Source: Lanius collurio (lineage: Eukaryota; Chordata; Aves; Passeriformes; Laniidae). From it: a stretch of 64,000 bases of DNA. The notes beneath the pieces were generated by a model. It saw nothing but the letters and a program-made list of their open reading frames with translations, ran no database searches and was not told the origin of the DNA. Below, in pieces: positions 1-10,300 of this stretch. The stretch covers positions 26,905,304-26,969,303 of the forward strand of contig JACBWW010000002.1 in the NCBI GenBank assembly GCA_020086605.1. Reading direction: 5' to 3'. Both the position numbers and the translations under genes were made by a program. The stretch's first letter is position 1, and every line of letters starts with the position of its first letter.

Positions 1-1455
1 TAAAAAAATCTATGTATTAAAGGAAAGGGAGCTCTTTCTCAGTGGAATGCACATTGCAGTTACAGGGTTATAACAGCTGTGCAACTGCTCATATTAGCGG
101 CAAAGATCATCTTACTAAATGTATGACCAGTGCAGCTAATGCATGTATAATCACCCTAAAGGTATCTACACAGCAAGCCCATGATTAAAATTGGTATTTA
201 AGGGCTCACCTTCCAAACCACCAACAGTTAAAGGTCACAACAGCGGAACAGGTGCCTGATAATGTAAGACTGCTACTCCTCACAGAGCAATCATCAACAC
301 CACCAAAGCTGTCAGCTACCTCACCTTCTTTCATGCTTTGCTCCTATGACCCTCAGTGCTCTCTCGCTGTACATCTGTGCTGAACTAACCTTGCTGCACA
401 TGGTGCAGGGTTTTTTTCTCTCTCAGAGCTTACCACTGCCACTCCCAAATTGTCAATCCAAAGGAGGACACATCCCATGCTTTTATGGTGCTCTCAGCAT
501 GTAGTTTCTATTGAAGGCCTACTCCTATATTTTTAACCTCCTCCTCTAGGATAGCAGTTTCATCAAGGCTCAACTGAAAGTTTAAAATAAAGCATTCTGA
601 CTTTTCCAGAGAATTTTAAAAACCAGCACAGCATGCCGCCAAGGCCTACCTTTTGCATGTTGATAGAATCATGCTGCTGCATTTAGAATAAATTATTAAA
701 CTAAATGCAGTATCAAGTATTTTGGTTGGTTTTTTTTAACGCTCTACAAAAAAAAAATTCCTCACTCCTGTATTTTATTTAACTGAACCCTAAACATCCT
801 CCTTAATGTCTTCTCATCACACAGTGGTCGGTTTTCAGGGTTTTTAAGAAAACGTATAAAACGTATATCAAACAGTTTAAGAAAAACATTTTTAAAGAAA
901 CTGCCAAAATACAAGTAAATATTTATTTCCTTAAAAGTCAGACCACTCCAAATGGGCATTTTGAGGCCCAAGTAACCTCAAGTCTGGCTTCAGCACTCAC
1001 ATCATTTGTTAGGCAGTGCATTAAAGGATGCACCCTTATTATTGTCCTTGGTGCTTTTGTTGTCCCGCTGGCTTGGTGAAGGCTAGTTAACAGTCACGCA
1101 CCCTCCCGCAATTTTTAATCGCCTCACCCAGACTCTCGCAGCAAAAACTCTTAAGTTATTGGGGAGAAATACAAGCACTTGTACTGCGAGGGAAACGAGC
1201 CCGAGCCGTAGCTTTGTGATCCAACCCGCACCTGCGGGCTGCGGCAGGGCCGGACCCGGCTGGGGACCAAAGCACCGCCACCGCATGCGGGCACAGCACG
1301 GCTCACCCCCCCGCACACACCCACTACAGCCCGCATTTCTCTCATGAGCGGGTTTTGTTTGTTCTTAGCTGAAAGCGGTTCCACGGCACAGGGAGGGAAG
1401 GCCCCGCCCGCCCTCCCCCCGCACCCCGGGGCGACCGCGGGCGCTCCCTCCCTAC
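1..1455 (-). other. SPAST: SPAST intron 1 (5' part only)
   Basis: This is the beginning of SPAST intron 1, read right to left from the donor GT at 1454-1455. The right-hand third (about 1180-1455) is still GC-rich and belongs to the promoter CpG island; from about 1080 leftward the sequence is ordinary AT-rich intron. I looked for the next spastin exon (the MIT-domain continuation with a motif like EQAVEWYKKGI) on the minus strand and did not find it, so exon 2 lies outside the window. Confidence 0.8.
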
Positions 1456-1852
1456 CTGTCTCGTCCTCGTCGATGCGCAGCGCCATGGAGATGCACTCGA
1501 AGGCCCGCTTGTGGCACGCCCGCACCGTCTCGGGCGCCCCGCCGGGCTCGGGCGCGTCGCCGGCCCCGGCCCTACTGCCCTTGGCGGCCATGAGGGCGCC
1601 GCGGGAGAGGCGCTCGCAGAGCCAGGCGAAGAGCAGCCCGAGCTGGAACGCGACGAAGCGGAGCAGGGCGAAGGCGGCGAAGAGCGGGTACGAGAAGTAG
1701 TACAGGTTCCGCTTGTGCGGGGACGCCGCCGCCGCCCCCGCCACGGGGGGCGCCGGCCCGGGCGGCGAGGAGGGAGAGGCGCCGGCGGTCGGAGGCGCAA
1801 AACTGGAGCCGGCTGAGCCCTTCTTCTTCCCTCGGCCGCCCGGAGAATTCAT
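1456..1852 (-). CDS. SPAST: Spastin, first coding exon (partial gene)
   Basis: Spastin is an AAA ATPase that severs microtubules and acts at the ER, endosomes and the midbody. Only exon 1 (397 nt, 132 codons plus 1 nt) is here. The protein starts [12 protein letters not shown], followed by a Pro/Ala-rich linker (residues about 14-45). The conserved [15 protein letters not shown] and a hydrophobic hairpin (about 48-81) follow, the segment that inserts into ER membrane. The N-terminal edge of the MIT domain comes last (about 112-132, [19 protein letters not shown]). The donor is GACAG/GTAGGG, and the phase (1 nt carried over) matches human exon 1 as I remember it (415 nt, also phase 1). The bird linker is shorter than in human. 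The rest of MIT, the microtubule-binding domain and the AAA domain are off the left edge. The main ATG has a poor context (T at -3, A at +4). Identity is secure. Confidence 0.95.
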
Positions 1853-1868
1853 TCACCGCCGTCGCCAT
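1572..1868 (-). promoter_or_regulatory. Overlapping upstream ORF in SPAST leader and exon 1
   Basis: A second upstream ATG at 1866-1868 (G at -3, G at +4) is out of frame with spastin. It reads through the main ATG and stops at 1572-1574, just past the Met88 codon. The same frame is open further upstream to 2120. It is probably not a functional protein, but a scanning ribosome would meet this ATG before the weak-context main start. Confidence 0.4.
1589..1591 (-). promoter_or_regulatory. SPAST: Probable second start codon of spastin (Met88)
   Basis: An in-frame ATG at codon 88, followed by GCC GCC, sits just after the membrane hairpin. Human spastin is known to use an equivalent start (Met87) to make a shorter, soluble isoform lacking the hairpin. 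The position is conserved here; use in this species is inferred. Context is C at -3 and G at +4, which is moderate. Confidence 0.65.
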
Positions 1869-1902
1869 AACCCGCTGCCAGGGACTGACAACAACCGGCC
1901 AT
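1849..1902 (-). promoter_or_regulatory. 17-codon upstream ORF overlapping the spastin ATG
   Basis: An ATG at 1900-1902 in strong context (CGCCATGG: G at -3, G at +4) opens 17 codons (starting MAGCCQSL) and ends with TGA at 1849-1851. This stop overlaps the spastin ATG at 1850-1852 (ATGA arrangement). It matters only if transcription starts upstream of 1902, which the island position and the usual length of the SPAST leader suggest but the sequence does not prove. Confidence 0.5.
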
Positions 1903-2118
1903 GGCGATGGCGGCGGCGGCGGCGACGCCCCTTTCGGCCGGCCCAGGGGGAGGGACGGAGAGCGGGATGCGGGCGGGCCCGGCCGGAGGCGGGGAGAGAT
2001 GGCACCGCCCCTGCCACCATGGGAGGTGACGGTATGGCGCCTACAGCACCCAGCGTGCCCCGCTCCTACGGCCGGAGAGGCGGGCCCGCGGGGACCCCCA
2101 GCAATGGGCCTAGAAAGC

Positions 2119-2466
2119 ACAGAATCACAGAATCAATTTGGTTGGAAAAGACCTCTGAGATTGTCGAGTCCAACCTTTGACCGATGTAAAACTAGACCAT
2201 AGCGCTAAGTACCACGTCCAGACAGTTTTTGAACGTCTTTATGGGCAGTCCATTCCAATGTTAAACAACCCTTTCTATGAAGAAATTCCTGCTGGTGTCC
2301 AACCTGGACCACCCCTGGCACAGCCTGAGGCAATGTCCCCTTGTCCTTTCGCTGGTTGCCAGGGAGAAGAGGCCGCCTCCCACCTGGCTACAGCCTCCTG
2401 TCGGGGAGCTGTAGAGAGCGCAACTGGAGAGCGAAACCACCAGCGGCGCTCCAGCCCTGGCTGAGG
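2119..2466 (-). mobile_element. CR1 LINE, 3' fragment
   Basis: The left edge carries the CR1 3'-terminal tail in reverse complement (CACAGAATCACAGAATC). It is followed by GGTTGGAAAAGACCTCTGAG and GTCGAGTCCAACC, the diagnostic 3' end of avian CR1. The body continues with recognisable 3' UTR and late ORF2 sequence (for example TGCCAGGGAGAAGAGGCC and TGGCTACAGCCTCCT). The copy is 5'-truncated, as usual. It lies immediately upstream of the SPAST island and accounts for the small plus-strand ORF at 2177-2464. Confidence 0.9.
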
Positions 2467-5400
2467 CTGTTCAGTGTCGGCCCATGGAAACGCACCGAGT
2501 GGACGGGCAATGAATAATTTAAGCGGATTAATTATTCTGACTGGGGCTGTGAGCCGCCCCGCAGGCACAGTGCAGCGCAGGTTCCTGGCGCCGCTCCCGT
2601 CTGGAGTCATTGCTAGTGGCACACAGGCAGAGCCCGGGGAATTCCCTCGCACGGAGAGGCGTGAAGTAGCCAGTCACCGCCGGTGTCGCTGCTGCCGCCG
2701 CTGCGGAGCTGCCCCCCCGGGACAGTGGGCTCCGGTGCTTTGTCTGCTCCGCATCTCTCTCTGTAATGGGAATGACAGGCTGCCTCCTCACATGCAGGGA
2801 GCTAATGGAATTCAGTATGCATTATAGATACATTGCTCTGGAAAAAAACCAACCAAACTCTTAACTCTATTTCCACTCTCCCTACCAAAAGTGAACACAC
2901 AGTTGTCCAAGCCCTTGTCAAGTCTTTGCCCAGCCATAGCATTAATTTATTTGTGTCTCAACTAAATGAGATAGACCCTCCATCTCCCTTTGGTAATTTC
3001 AAATCTTAAAAATGCTTTGTTACCTCTGGTTTAGCAAACTAGGGGAGACATCCCTACACCAACACTTCTGTGCCTACCACTATAGTCACCACTTTAGCAA
3101 ACACCTTTCTTTGTGCTTCAATCTTCCCACCTTTGTGACTGCTTTGTCTGTTGGCTGATCTTTTTCGCCGTTGTTTTGCTTTGTCACACACTCTCTGTTC
3201 TACAGATAAAATGCTGAGGTACTGATGTTAGATTATGACAGATCACCTCTCTGCCGCACCCTTGAACTGCACCCAGTAGCTGAGACAGTCCCAAAACTGC
3301 AGACAGATAATTCAGTGCACAAGCAAGTTTCCCACAGCTTATAGCAAGAAATGGTGGTTGGTGGGGCACGTTAATTAACAGGATATGCCAAACTAAAATC
3401 ACTACTGTCTGCAATATTTTATTCATTTTTTCCAAAATTGCTATGAAACTACTGAGGTTTTCTTTTTTGTTTGTTTATGCCTCATATAGTTATTTCTCAT
3501 TGCGCCTGGTAATGTGTATTTATTTTCTTAAATGACAGAGTGGAGTGGTTTTCTTATAATGACAGAGCAGTACACAGTATACAGTTTTCTTACTGTATAA
3601 AATACAGAATTTTATCAAGACATAAAATAACATAAAAACGTGTAACAAAATAACTATTCATGACCTAGGCCATTATTAGACAGAGAAAGTGAACCTATAA
3701 GTGCTGAAAAAAATGCAGCAATGTACATCAAGTATTTTTCTTCTGTGTTTTGTAGGAAGGATTATGTACCTCTATTATGAAAATATCAAGTATTTTCCAG
3801 CCCACTCATGAGTGGACAATATTTTTTTTCAAGTGTACTTAACTGTCCTTTAATAAATCTCCTGTTTATTGATACAAAGGTTTAACAGATTTTGTAATAC
3901 CAAAGAAATTCCAGAAGCTGCAAGCAGTGTTAACACTAAGTAGCATTCAAAAATGTGAAGTGAAATAAGCATATAACAACAGATGATTGACCTACTGTTT
4001 TTATTACCCCACTGCTATCTAAATTATCATCCCATTCCTGAGCAAAATAGAAAAGCCAGTGAATGAATAAATTTATTAACAAGGATAGATTGAATGACAA
4101 TAGAAGACAACTTAATCAATCCTTCAATTTATTAAGTTATTTTTACTTTTTTAAAAATTTGACATTAGAATGACACCTTTGTGAATCGCGTGACTGTATC
4201 ATGACAATAGAGTGCACTTATTAGAGGAGTAACAACATATTAAGCCAAATCTCAGCTTCAAAAGCAGGTATCAGTCAGAAATTGTGAGAAAGTGTTAATG
4301 CTAATTTGAAAACCTACAGAACCAGTTCACTATTGTGGCTATTAAATATATTAGTGCTCTGCAAGTTGAATTTCTCTACCCTCCCATATTAAGACGGCTC
4401 TAGTAGTCGTTGGACTTGTCAGTGAACTATTCTAACTAGAAGTCTGGCATGAGATTAATGCTAGTTTGGGGAAAAAAAAAACAAACAAAGCACAAACCCT
4501 TAAAACACATGAGAGCCGTGGGTGGCTTTCTGCTGTCTTAGTGAGATATCCTGGCTCAGAAAGAGTTCTGATGAACACTGGCAAGAGGTGGAAGAAGTGA
4601 AACCTCCTTCTCTGGAGCAGGCAACTGTTTGCTTTACTCTGAAGATTGAGGGCTTGTGAAATACACGAGGTACAATCTGGTGTCTCAGAAAAAGGTCTGG
4701 TAATCTGAGCAGACCAGCATTACAGTCATAGGAATTAGAAAGGTGTAAGTACCCTGACACCACAATTTAGCATTGCACAAAAATGTAAGTTGGAAAACTT
4801 CTTTTCATTCTCAACATGACCTCTCTGCAAAACCTGCATATAAAAGAGGTGTTTTTCAGGTATTCTAAATGCACTTCTCTAAAATGGCATTACTAGAACA
4901 TGATAAAAAATGTGGACAGAAGCTCAAAACGGACTTAAAAGCTTATACCTCTTCACATTAAGAAGCTGTTTGTATTCCTGTTCTAAGTTTTAGTACCAAA
5001 ATCTCAGTGTTTTCACCTTGCCTCCTTAGCATCAGGAAAGTTTGCCAGCATGGGGCACTGAAGTAGACAAAAAGACAGGACACAATTCTGCTCTAATTCC
5101 ATCAGTTGAGTATCACATCTGTGACTGACCACACTAGTTTTTGAGCCTGCTTACCACACTGGTAACACTGTCGGTTCCACAAACATTATTTCAAATCCAT
5201 TTATGTACACACACTTCATTATTACCACTACTAGATGATTACATCAGAGCAGAATCTATTGAAAACATGGCATTTTCTGTCATTTCTCCATTTCACTAAT
5301 CTTTTAGGAGCATCAGCTAGATCATTCATATACATTGTAATCCCTGCAGCAAGCAGACAGAAAAAGAAGTAGACCTATTTTTGTAAATAACAAAAGAAAA

Positions 5401-6007
5401 TTTATTTTCTAAAAAAAAACCACCAAAAACCCCAAACATACAAAAATAAAACTACCTTGTCAAGTCAAACCCAAAAAATTTTCTTTAGGCTTTTTAATTC
5501 ACTAGCACAAACCACATTACCAGCCAAAGAATTCACAGAATCATTATGGTTGTGTTATAAATATATTAGTGTTGGCTTTGTCAAGTATTAGAAAACTGTA
5601 CCTAGGTTTTATAATGATACAGAATGTCTATAGTTTAAGTAGTTAATTTAGAAAAGGTAAGCAGAAAAAGTCCTCACATTCCTAGATTATCTTATCAGAG
5701 AAGAAGAAAAACCAGAAACCAGAAAGAATAATTTATGGAGGAAAAGCAGAGACCAAGGAGCCGAAGAAGACTGTAAATTTGATGGAATGAGACACAGAAA
5801 CTTCAATGAATTTATGAATATTGCATGGCTGTGATGAATATGCAGAGATGTATTCTTAAAGGCTATCCTTTGGATGTAGAGGTGTGCTTGTGGTTCTTCA
5901 CCAAAAGCACCCGGCCGCATAATAACTTTTTGTGGTTGTCTCCCCATTTGTCCTATTTTATTTTATTAAACTTTTCTTAAAATTTTATAAGCGAACCTCG
6001 TTTTTCA
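2467..6007. other. Intergenic DNA between SPAST and DPY30
   Basis: The first few hundred bases (to about 2780) are still moderately GC-rich with scattered CpGs. The rest is AT-rich with no exon-like or repeat structure I can name. The short ORFs here (for example minus 3184-3435, 4500-4763 and 5687-5947) resemble no protein I know and are within chance length. Confidence 0.6.
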
Positions 6008-6200
6008 CAGTTGGAAGGGACTCTGGAGATCATCTAGTCCAGCCCCCTGCCAAGGCAGGGTTATCAAAAGCAGGAGATGCAAGAATGCATCCAGGCAGTA
6101 TTTGAATGTCTCAAGAGGTAGACTTCATGACGTCCCTGGGCGGCCTGTTCCAAATGATCTGCCACTTTCTATGTAAAGAAGTTCTTCCTCAGATTTGATT
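6008..6200 (-). mobile_element. CR1 LINE, 3' fragment
   Basis: Reverse-complement CR1 starts near TTGGAAGGGACTCTGGAGATC and continues through CATCTAGTCCAGCCCCCTGC, the GTCCCTGGGCGGCCTGTTCC block and AAGAAGTTCTTCCTCAG. The terminal octamer tail is degraded. It lies roughly 0.5 kb upstream of the DPY30 promoter island. Confidence 0.9.
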
Positions 6201-6745
6201 TCTAATGAAAACAAACCAATCAGGCACAGATGTTGGAACACTGGCACAGTTTGTAACAGCACAATAGCTACAGAAGCAGCAGACTCTTCCATTTCCTGAC
6301 AGCGCCAAGTCAGGACAGGATGACTAAAGCTGATCCCTGCAGAAAGCTGAGCAGTTGTGATTTTGTTAACAGAGAGAAAATTAACGGCCAGCAGTCACCG
6401 TTGTGCAAACCACACTCGACGCAGCTCTGGAAGGTTATTTCACTAACTAAATTCCACTTTCAGACCCAAATTAACTTCAGCAATGTCATTTTCCGTGAAC
6501 GCCACAGTGATCTCCTCAGAAATCAAGCCGCACTGATTACGAGCGCATTTCTGTACCCCAAAACCCGAAGAGCCGGGAGCTTTGATTTGGAGGCGAGTTT
6601 TATTCCCCACAGGGCGCCCGCACACGAGCCCCGTTCCCGCCCTCCCGCTCCGCTCCGCCCCCCCGCGGCCAGCGCTCGGGGCTGGGCGGGCCCTCCCGAC
6701 CCGCGCAGGCGCAGTGCGCCGGGGGCGGTCGCGCGACCGCTTCAC

Positions 6746-6753
6746 TGACGTCA
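6746..6753. promoter_or_regulatory. CRE palindrome in DPY30 promoter
   Basis: TGACGTCA is an exact full CRE/ATF consensus, within a few tens of bases of the probable transcription start. Binding by CREB/ATF is inferred from the motif. Confidence 0.55.
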
Positions 6754-6764
6754 AAACAATTGGC

Positions 6765-6844
6765 GACGGCGGCCGCGGTTGCTGCGGAGCCGCTGCTGGT
6801 GTCCCGCCGATCCCGGTGTCCCGCCCATCCCGGACCGACCGGCG
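6765..6844 (+). other. DPY30: DPY30 non-coding exon 1 (5' UTR)
   Basis: The donor CGGCG/GTGAGAG at 6844/6845 follows a GC-rich stretch with no ATG, and the next exon opens with the DPY30 start. The left boundary is a guess placed just after the CRE/CCAAT cluster. The leader in exon 2 (about 7303-7331) adds roughly 29 nt. Confidence 0.55.
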
Positions 6845-7331
6845 GTGAGAGCCCTGCGCTTGGGCCGCCTGTCCCCCGCGGCGCGCCTGGGGCGCGGCCG
6901 GGGGCGGCGCCCGCACGTGGCCCGCGGTTGCGGCGCGGCCCCAGCCCGGCCCTGCCCGCCGTGGCTCTCGGGGCGCTGGGGTGAGGGGCACGGGAGGGAC
7001 GGAGGGAAGGAAGGAAGGAGAAGGGAAGGGGATGTCCCCGGCTTCCCGGGGGGATGAATGCTGTATTTTCTAATCCCTGTACTCCGCTCTTCAGCGAACG
7101 TAACATGTAACTTAAAGGCACTTCTCGGTTCTGCGTGGGGAAAAACCAGTTCAAGTTTGGCGCGGAGGGGAGCACGGGGCAACTCCCTCTGCTTTCTAGT
7201 AATTGGGCCTTAGTAACCAAGTGATGCTGTATCACTTACCTCACACTGGCCTTCATCTCAGCCTGCTGACCAGTTTCTTTATTGCTTTCCAAGATCTTCC
7301 AGTACATCCAGCAAATTTCACTTTTTGAATC

Positions 7332-7367
7332 ATGGAGGGAGAACAGATCATGGAAGGACAGCCACAG
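7332..7367 (+). CDS. DPY30: DPY30 coding exon 1
   Basis: Twelve codons, [12 protein letters not shown], then donor CACAG/GTATTG. The exon probably begins at 7303 after CTTCCAG, giving a short 5' UTR part. Confidence 0.93.
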
Positions 7368-10300
7368 GTATTGCAAGAAATGTTTTATGTTCACTATATT
7401 ATACACGTAAAGGGAGCATTTTAGCTTTGCTAATCATGTCTTATTTTACAGGTTCCAGAAAATCCTCATTCTGAATACGGCCTCACTGAAAATGTAGAGG
7501 TAACAAAGATTTTGTTGCAGTGAAAGTCACACTTGTGATTAGGAGAAAGAAGTTGAATCTTGAGTCTAACATCAGCAAATGTAGTATTTCCAATGGAGCC
7601 AAGCAATACCTGTCCCTTGCATAAATGGCTGTAAATATATTTTTTGTTGTTTAGTGAAATACTTCCATTGAGCTAAATGGTACTGAAGTAAATAATGAGC
7701 TTTTTAATGAGTTGGGGTTTCTTTTAGTGTTTTAGGATTATTCTTACTCTGTTACTATCTGTGAGAGATATACATTATGGCGCAAAAAAAGCCATCCACA
7801 TGAGGCTCAAACAGAGCAGAGTACACCAGGACAATCACTTCCTAATTCTATGGCATTTATTTACTCTTTCTCATTAAAGAAACGCCTTTAGTCTCCCTTT
7901 ATTATAAGTTCCTGCTCTGTGCTAAGCTTTTGCAGAAATTGTTCCTAAACACCTCCTGTGACTTATCTCCCTGATAACTGCTTGTCTCTGTGCCTCAACT
8001 TCCACTACAGAATTGTAATTCATTGGTCCTGTGCCAGTAGATTCATATACATTGCATTGAATACATTTGGTTTACTGGTAGTGGTAGGGTATCACTTTTT
8101 AACTACAGTTAAAAAGATGATTCAGCACTTTTTGATCAAAAAGTACCTGGAAGCATTTTGCATATGTTTTCTTTAGAGTGTCAATCTATACTTGAGTAGA
8201 GAGTACAGTCTCAAAGTACTTGACTTTAACAGGGTCCCTTTTGTCAGACTTCCCGAATGCCTTCACCTGAAATCCTTGTCCTTTTAGCATTTTGTGTTAG
8301 AAGCACATGTGTACAGGAACCATGTAACTGAGACACTCGTTAGTAATCAATCCTGTTTTAGTGGTGTAGAGTACAAATCAGTGAATGCAAAAGCAAAAAT
8401 AAAAATTACTGAGATTGGATGTCTTCTCTTGTAGAAAACTTAACGACTTTCAAACGTTGTTTCCCCAAAACATAAGAATTTAACAGAAAGCTCCTCTGGA
8501 TTAAGTTTTTGTGCAAGGAGAAATATGCTCTTAAATTTTCTTGAAAGAGTTAAATAAATTATTGCCATTCAGTTGCAGAGGTGGGTACTTTGCACACACA
8601 CTTCAAAGTAGATGTGGTTGCTATTATCAGTGTTCGTTCACTTTTTTTTTTTTTTACTTCAGAGAATAGTAGAAAATGAGAAACTAAATGCTGAGAAAAC
8701 ATCAAAGCAGAAGGTGGATCTTCAGTCGTTACCCACACGTGCCTACTTGGATCAGACAGTTGTACCTATCTTGCTACAGGGACTTGCTGTTCTTGCAAAA
8801 GAGAGGTAAGATGCTTTAGTGTTCCTTCTGTTCCTAAGATAATGTAGGTCTCAAACTTGGGCAGTGCAACACCTTTCAGGCCTCACACACCACACATGGT
8901 TTTGCTCCTTGTAAGATTGTCATTACAATGGGTTTATGAACCTATGAATTACTGTGATCGACCATGCAGGATGTGTTCCTCACTTAGGTGCATATAGCAT
9001 GGTAAGAGTTATTTATTGGATTCATGATCTCCCAATGAGATATGCTACTGCAAAAGTTTTGATGGGAAAAATGGGAGGGGTTTCGTTATGAATTTTGTCA
9101 TGTAATTCACCTTAGAGAAGCAAGGCAAGAGGATGTTCTAGTTCTGAAGATTTTTGTAATGTGGAATTATAAGTTCTGCTTGACATTTAAAAGAAGGAAA
9201 GACAAATCAGACATGAAATGCATGTTTGTCAGAGATTAAAATACTTCCTAAAGAGTAAGGCTGACCCTGCACTGTCAAGACAGTAAGAAGCAGACTGAAC
9301 GTTTATCCTCTGAGTAAAGGTTATGCTGTTGAGGTGCTCCAGCTCTCTTTATCAGTCAGTAGAGAAAGGTATCCTTCAATAACAGCAAACAGGTGGTCAT
9401 CTTAACCAACTCAATTTCTAGCCTTTTGGTGTATCCTCACTAGGTGGCAAATTGTACTGTATGTAACCATCTCTCAAATTGAAAAAATACAATCAAAAGT
9501 TGGTATAGATAACCATAATTGCATCATGGCACCTACACTCAGAACAACCATCAACAGTGTGTGAACTTCAAAACGAGTTGGGAGCTTAAACTGCAGTGTA
9601 CAAACAGCTAATTGGGCAAAATTTGTCACCTGGAAAGGTCCACCCTATGTGCACAGCTGAGGGATGTGCACATCTTCAGCTGACATCTGTGGCAGTTCTG
9701 CTGCAGACTCAGTGTAAAACACAGCCCAAGGTTAATACCCCACCCTTACACTTTGGATACTTATGTGACGGGCAAACTCCTTTCCCTTTCTGTTTCCATT
9801 TCCCTTTCACTTTTCTTCTCCCTTTTCCATTCCTTTCCATTGTCTTTATGGAAAGGAGCTGTTCTTTATGGGGACTCATCACAGGAGTGAAATCGTATCA
9901 TTGATAGGAGGGGTTGTGGAACATACAGGTAGAAATCTGAACATTATGAACCTGCCAGGTAAAACTGGCTGTTCAGCTGAGCATAATAAACCCTCAGGAG
10001 TGAGAAAGCTGAACTGTCGGCTCTGCTGTATAATCTATTGCTTAAAATGGAACAGGAAAGTAACTAGTGGATGCTAAGTTATTTTTCAAAGGAATGTTCA
10101 GGGAACAGCCCAGAACATCTGATGATCATGCCTGGAATTCAGTAGAAATTACCATCCAGGATAGTGAGTATATGGATAAATTACATATTTGGGAGGGGGT
10201 CAATAGAATTTTTGTTAGGTCTTTTAAGTGTCTTGGAGTTTATTGAAGGAGTCAGCAAGCATACCTAAAGAGAAATGCAGATGATGTAGTCTTTCTGTTT

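Larger units (their letters stand above)
1180..2080 (-). promoter_or_regulatory. SPAST: SPAST CpG-island promoter
   Basis: This is a dense GC- and CpG-rich stretch spanning exon 1, the 5' leader and the upstream flank, typical of a TATA-less housekeeping promoter. There is a (GGC)5 run at 1909-1923. On the minus strand the sequence near 1905-1918 reads CGCCGCCATC, resembling a YY1 site. No TATA box is apparent on the minus strand. The exact transcription start cannot be set from sequence; I expect it between about 1900 and 2080. Confidence 0.75.
6590..7060 (+). promoter_or_regulatory. DPY30: DPY30 CpG-island promoter
   Basis: This GC- and CpG-rich, TATA-less segment covers the non-coding first exon. 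Visible elements in order: an NRF1-like GCGCAGGCGC at 6703-6712, a perfect CRE palindrome TGACGTCA at 6746-6753, and a reverse CCAAT box (ATTGG) at 6759-6763, all within about 60 bp just before the inferred exon 1. A purine-rich GGAAGGAAGG run lies at about 7005-7030. Confidence 0.75.

Noticed and set aside
2177..2464. 95-codon ORF next to SPAST
   Set aside because: It lies wholly inside a CR1 fragment in antisense.
6443..7235. Minus-strand ORFs (143-211 codons) over the DPY30 promoter, suggesting a divergent gene
   Set aside because: Low-complexity GC-rich translation with no splice-supported continuation; the same composition effect as in the other islands.
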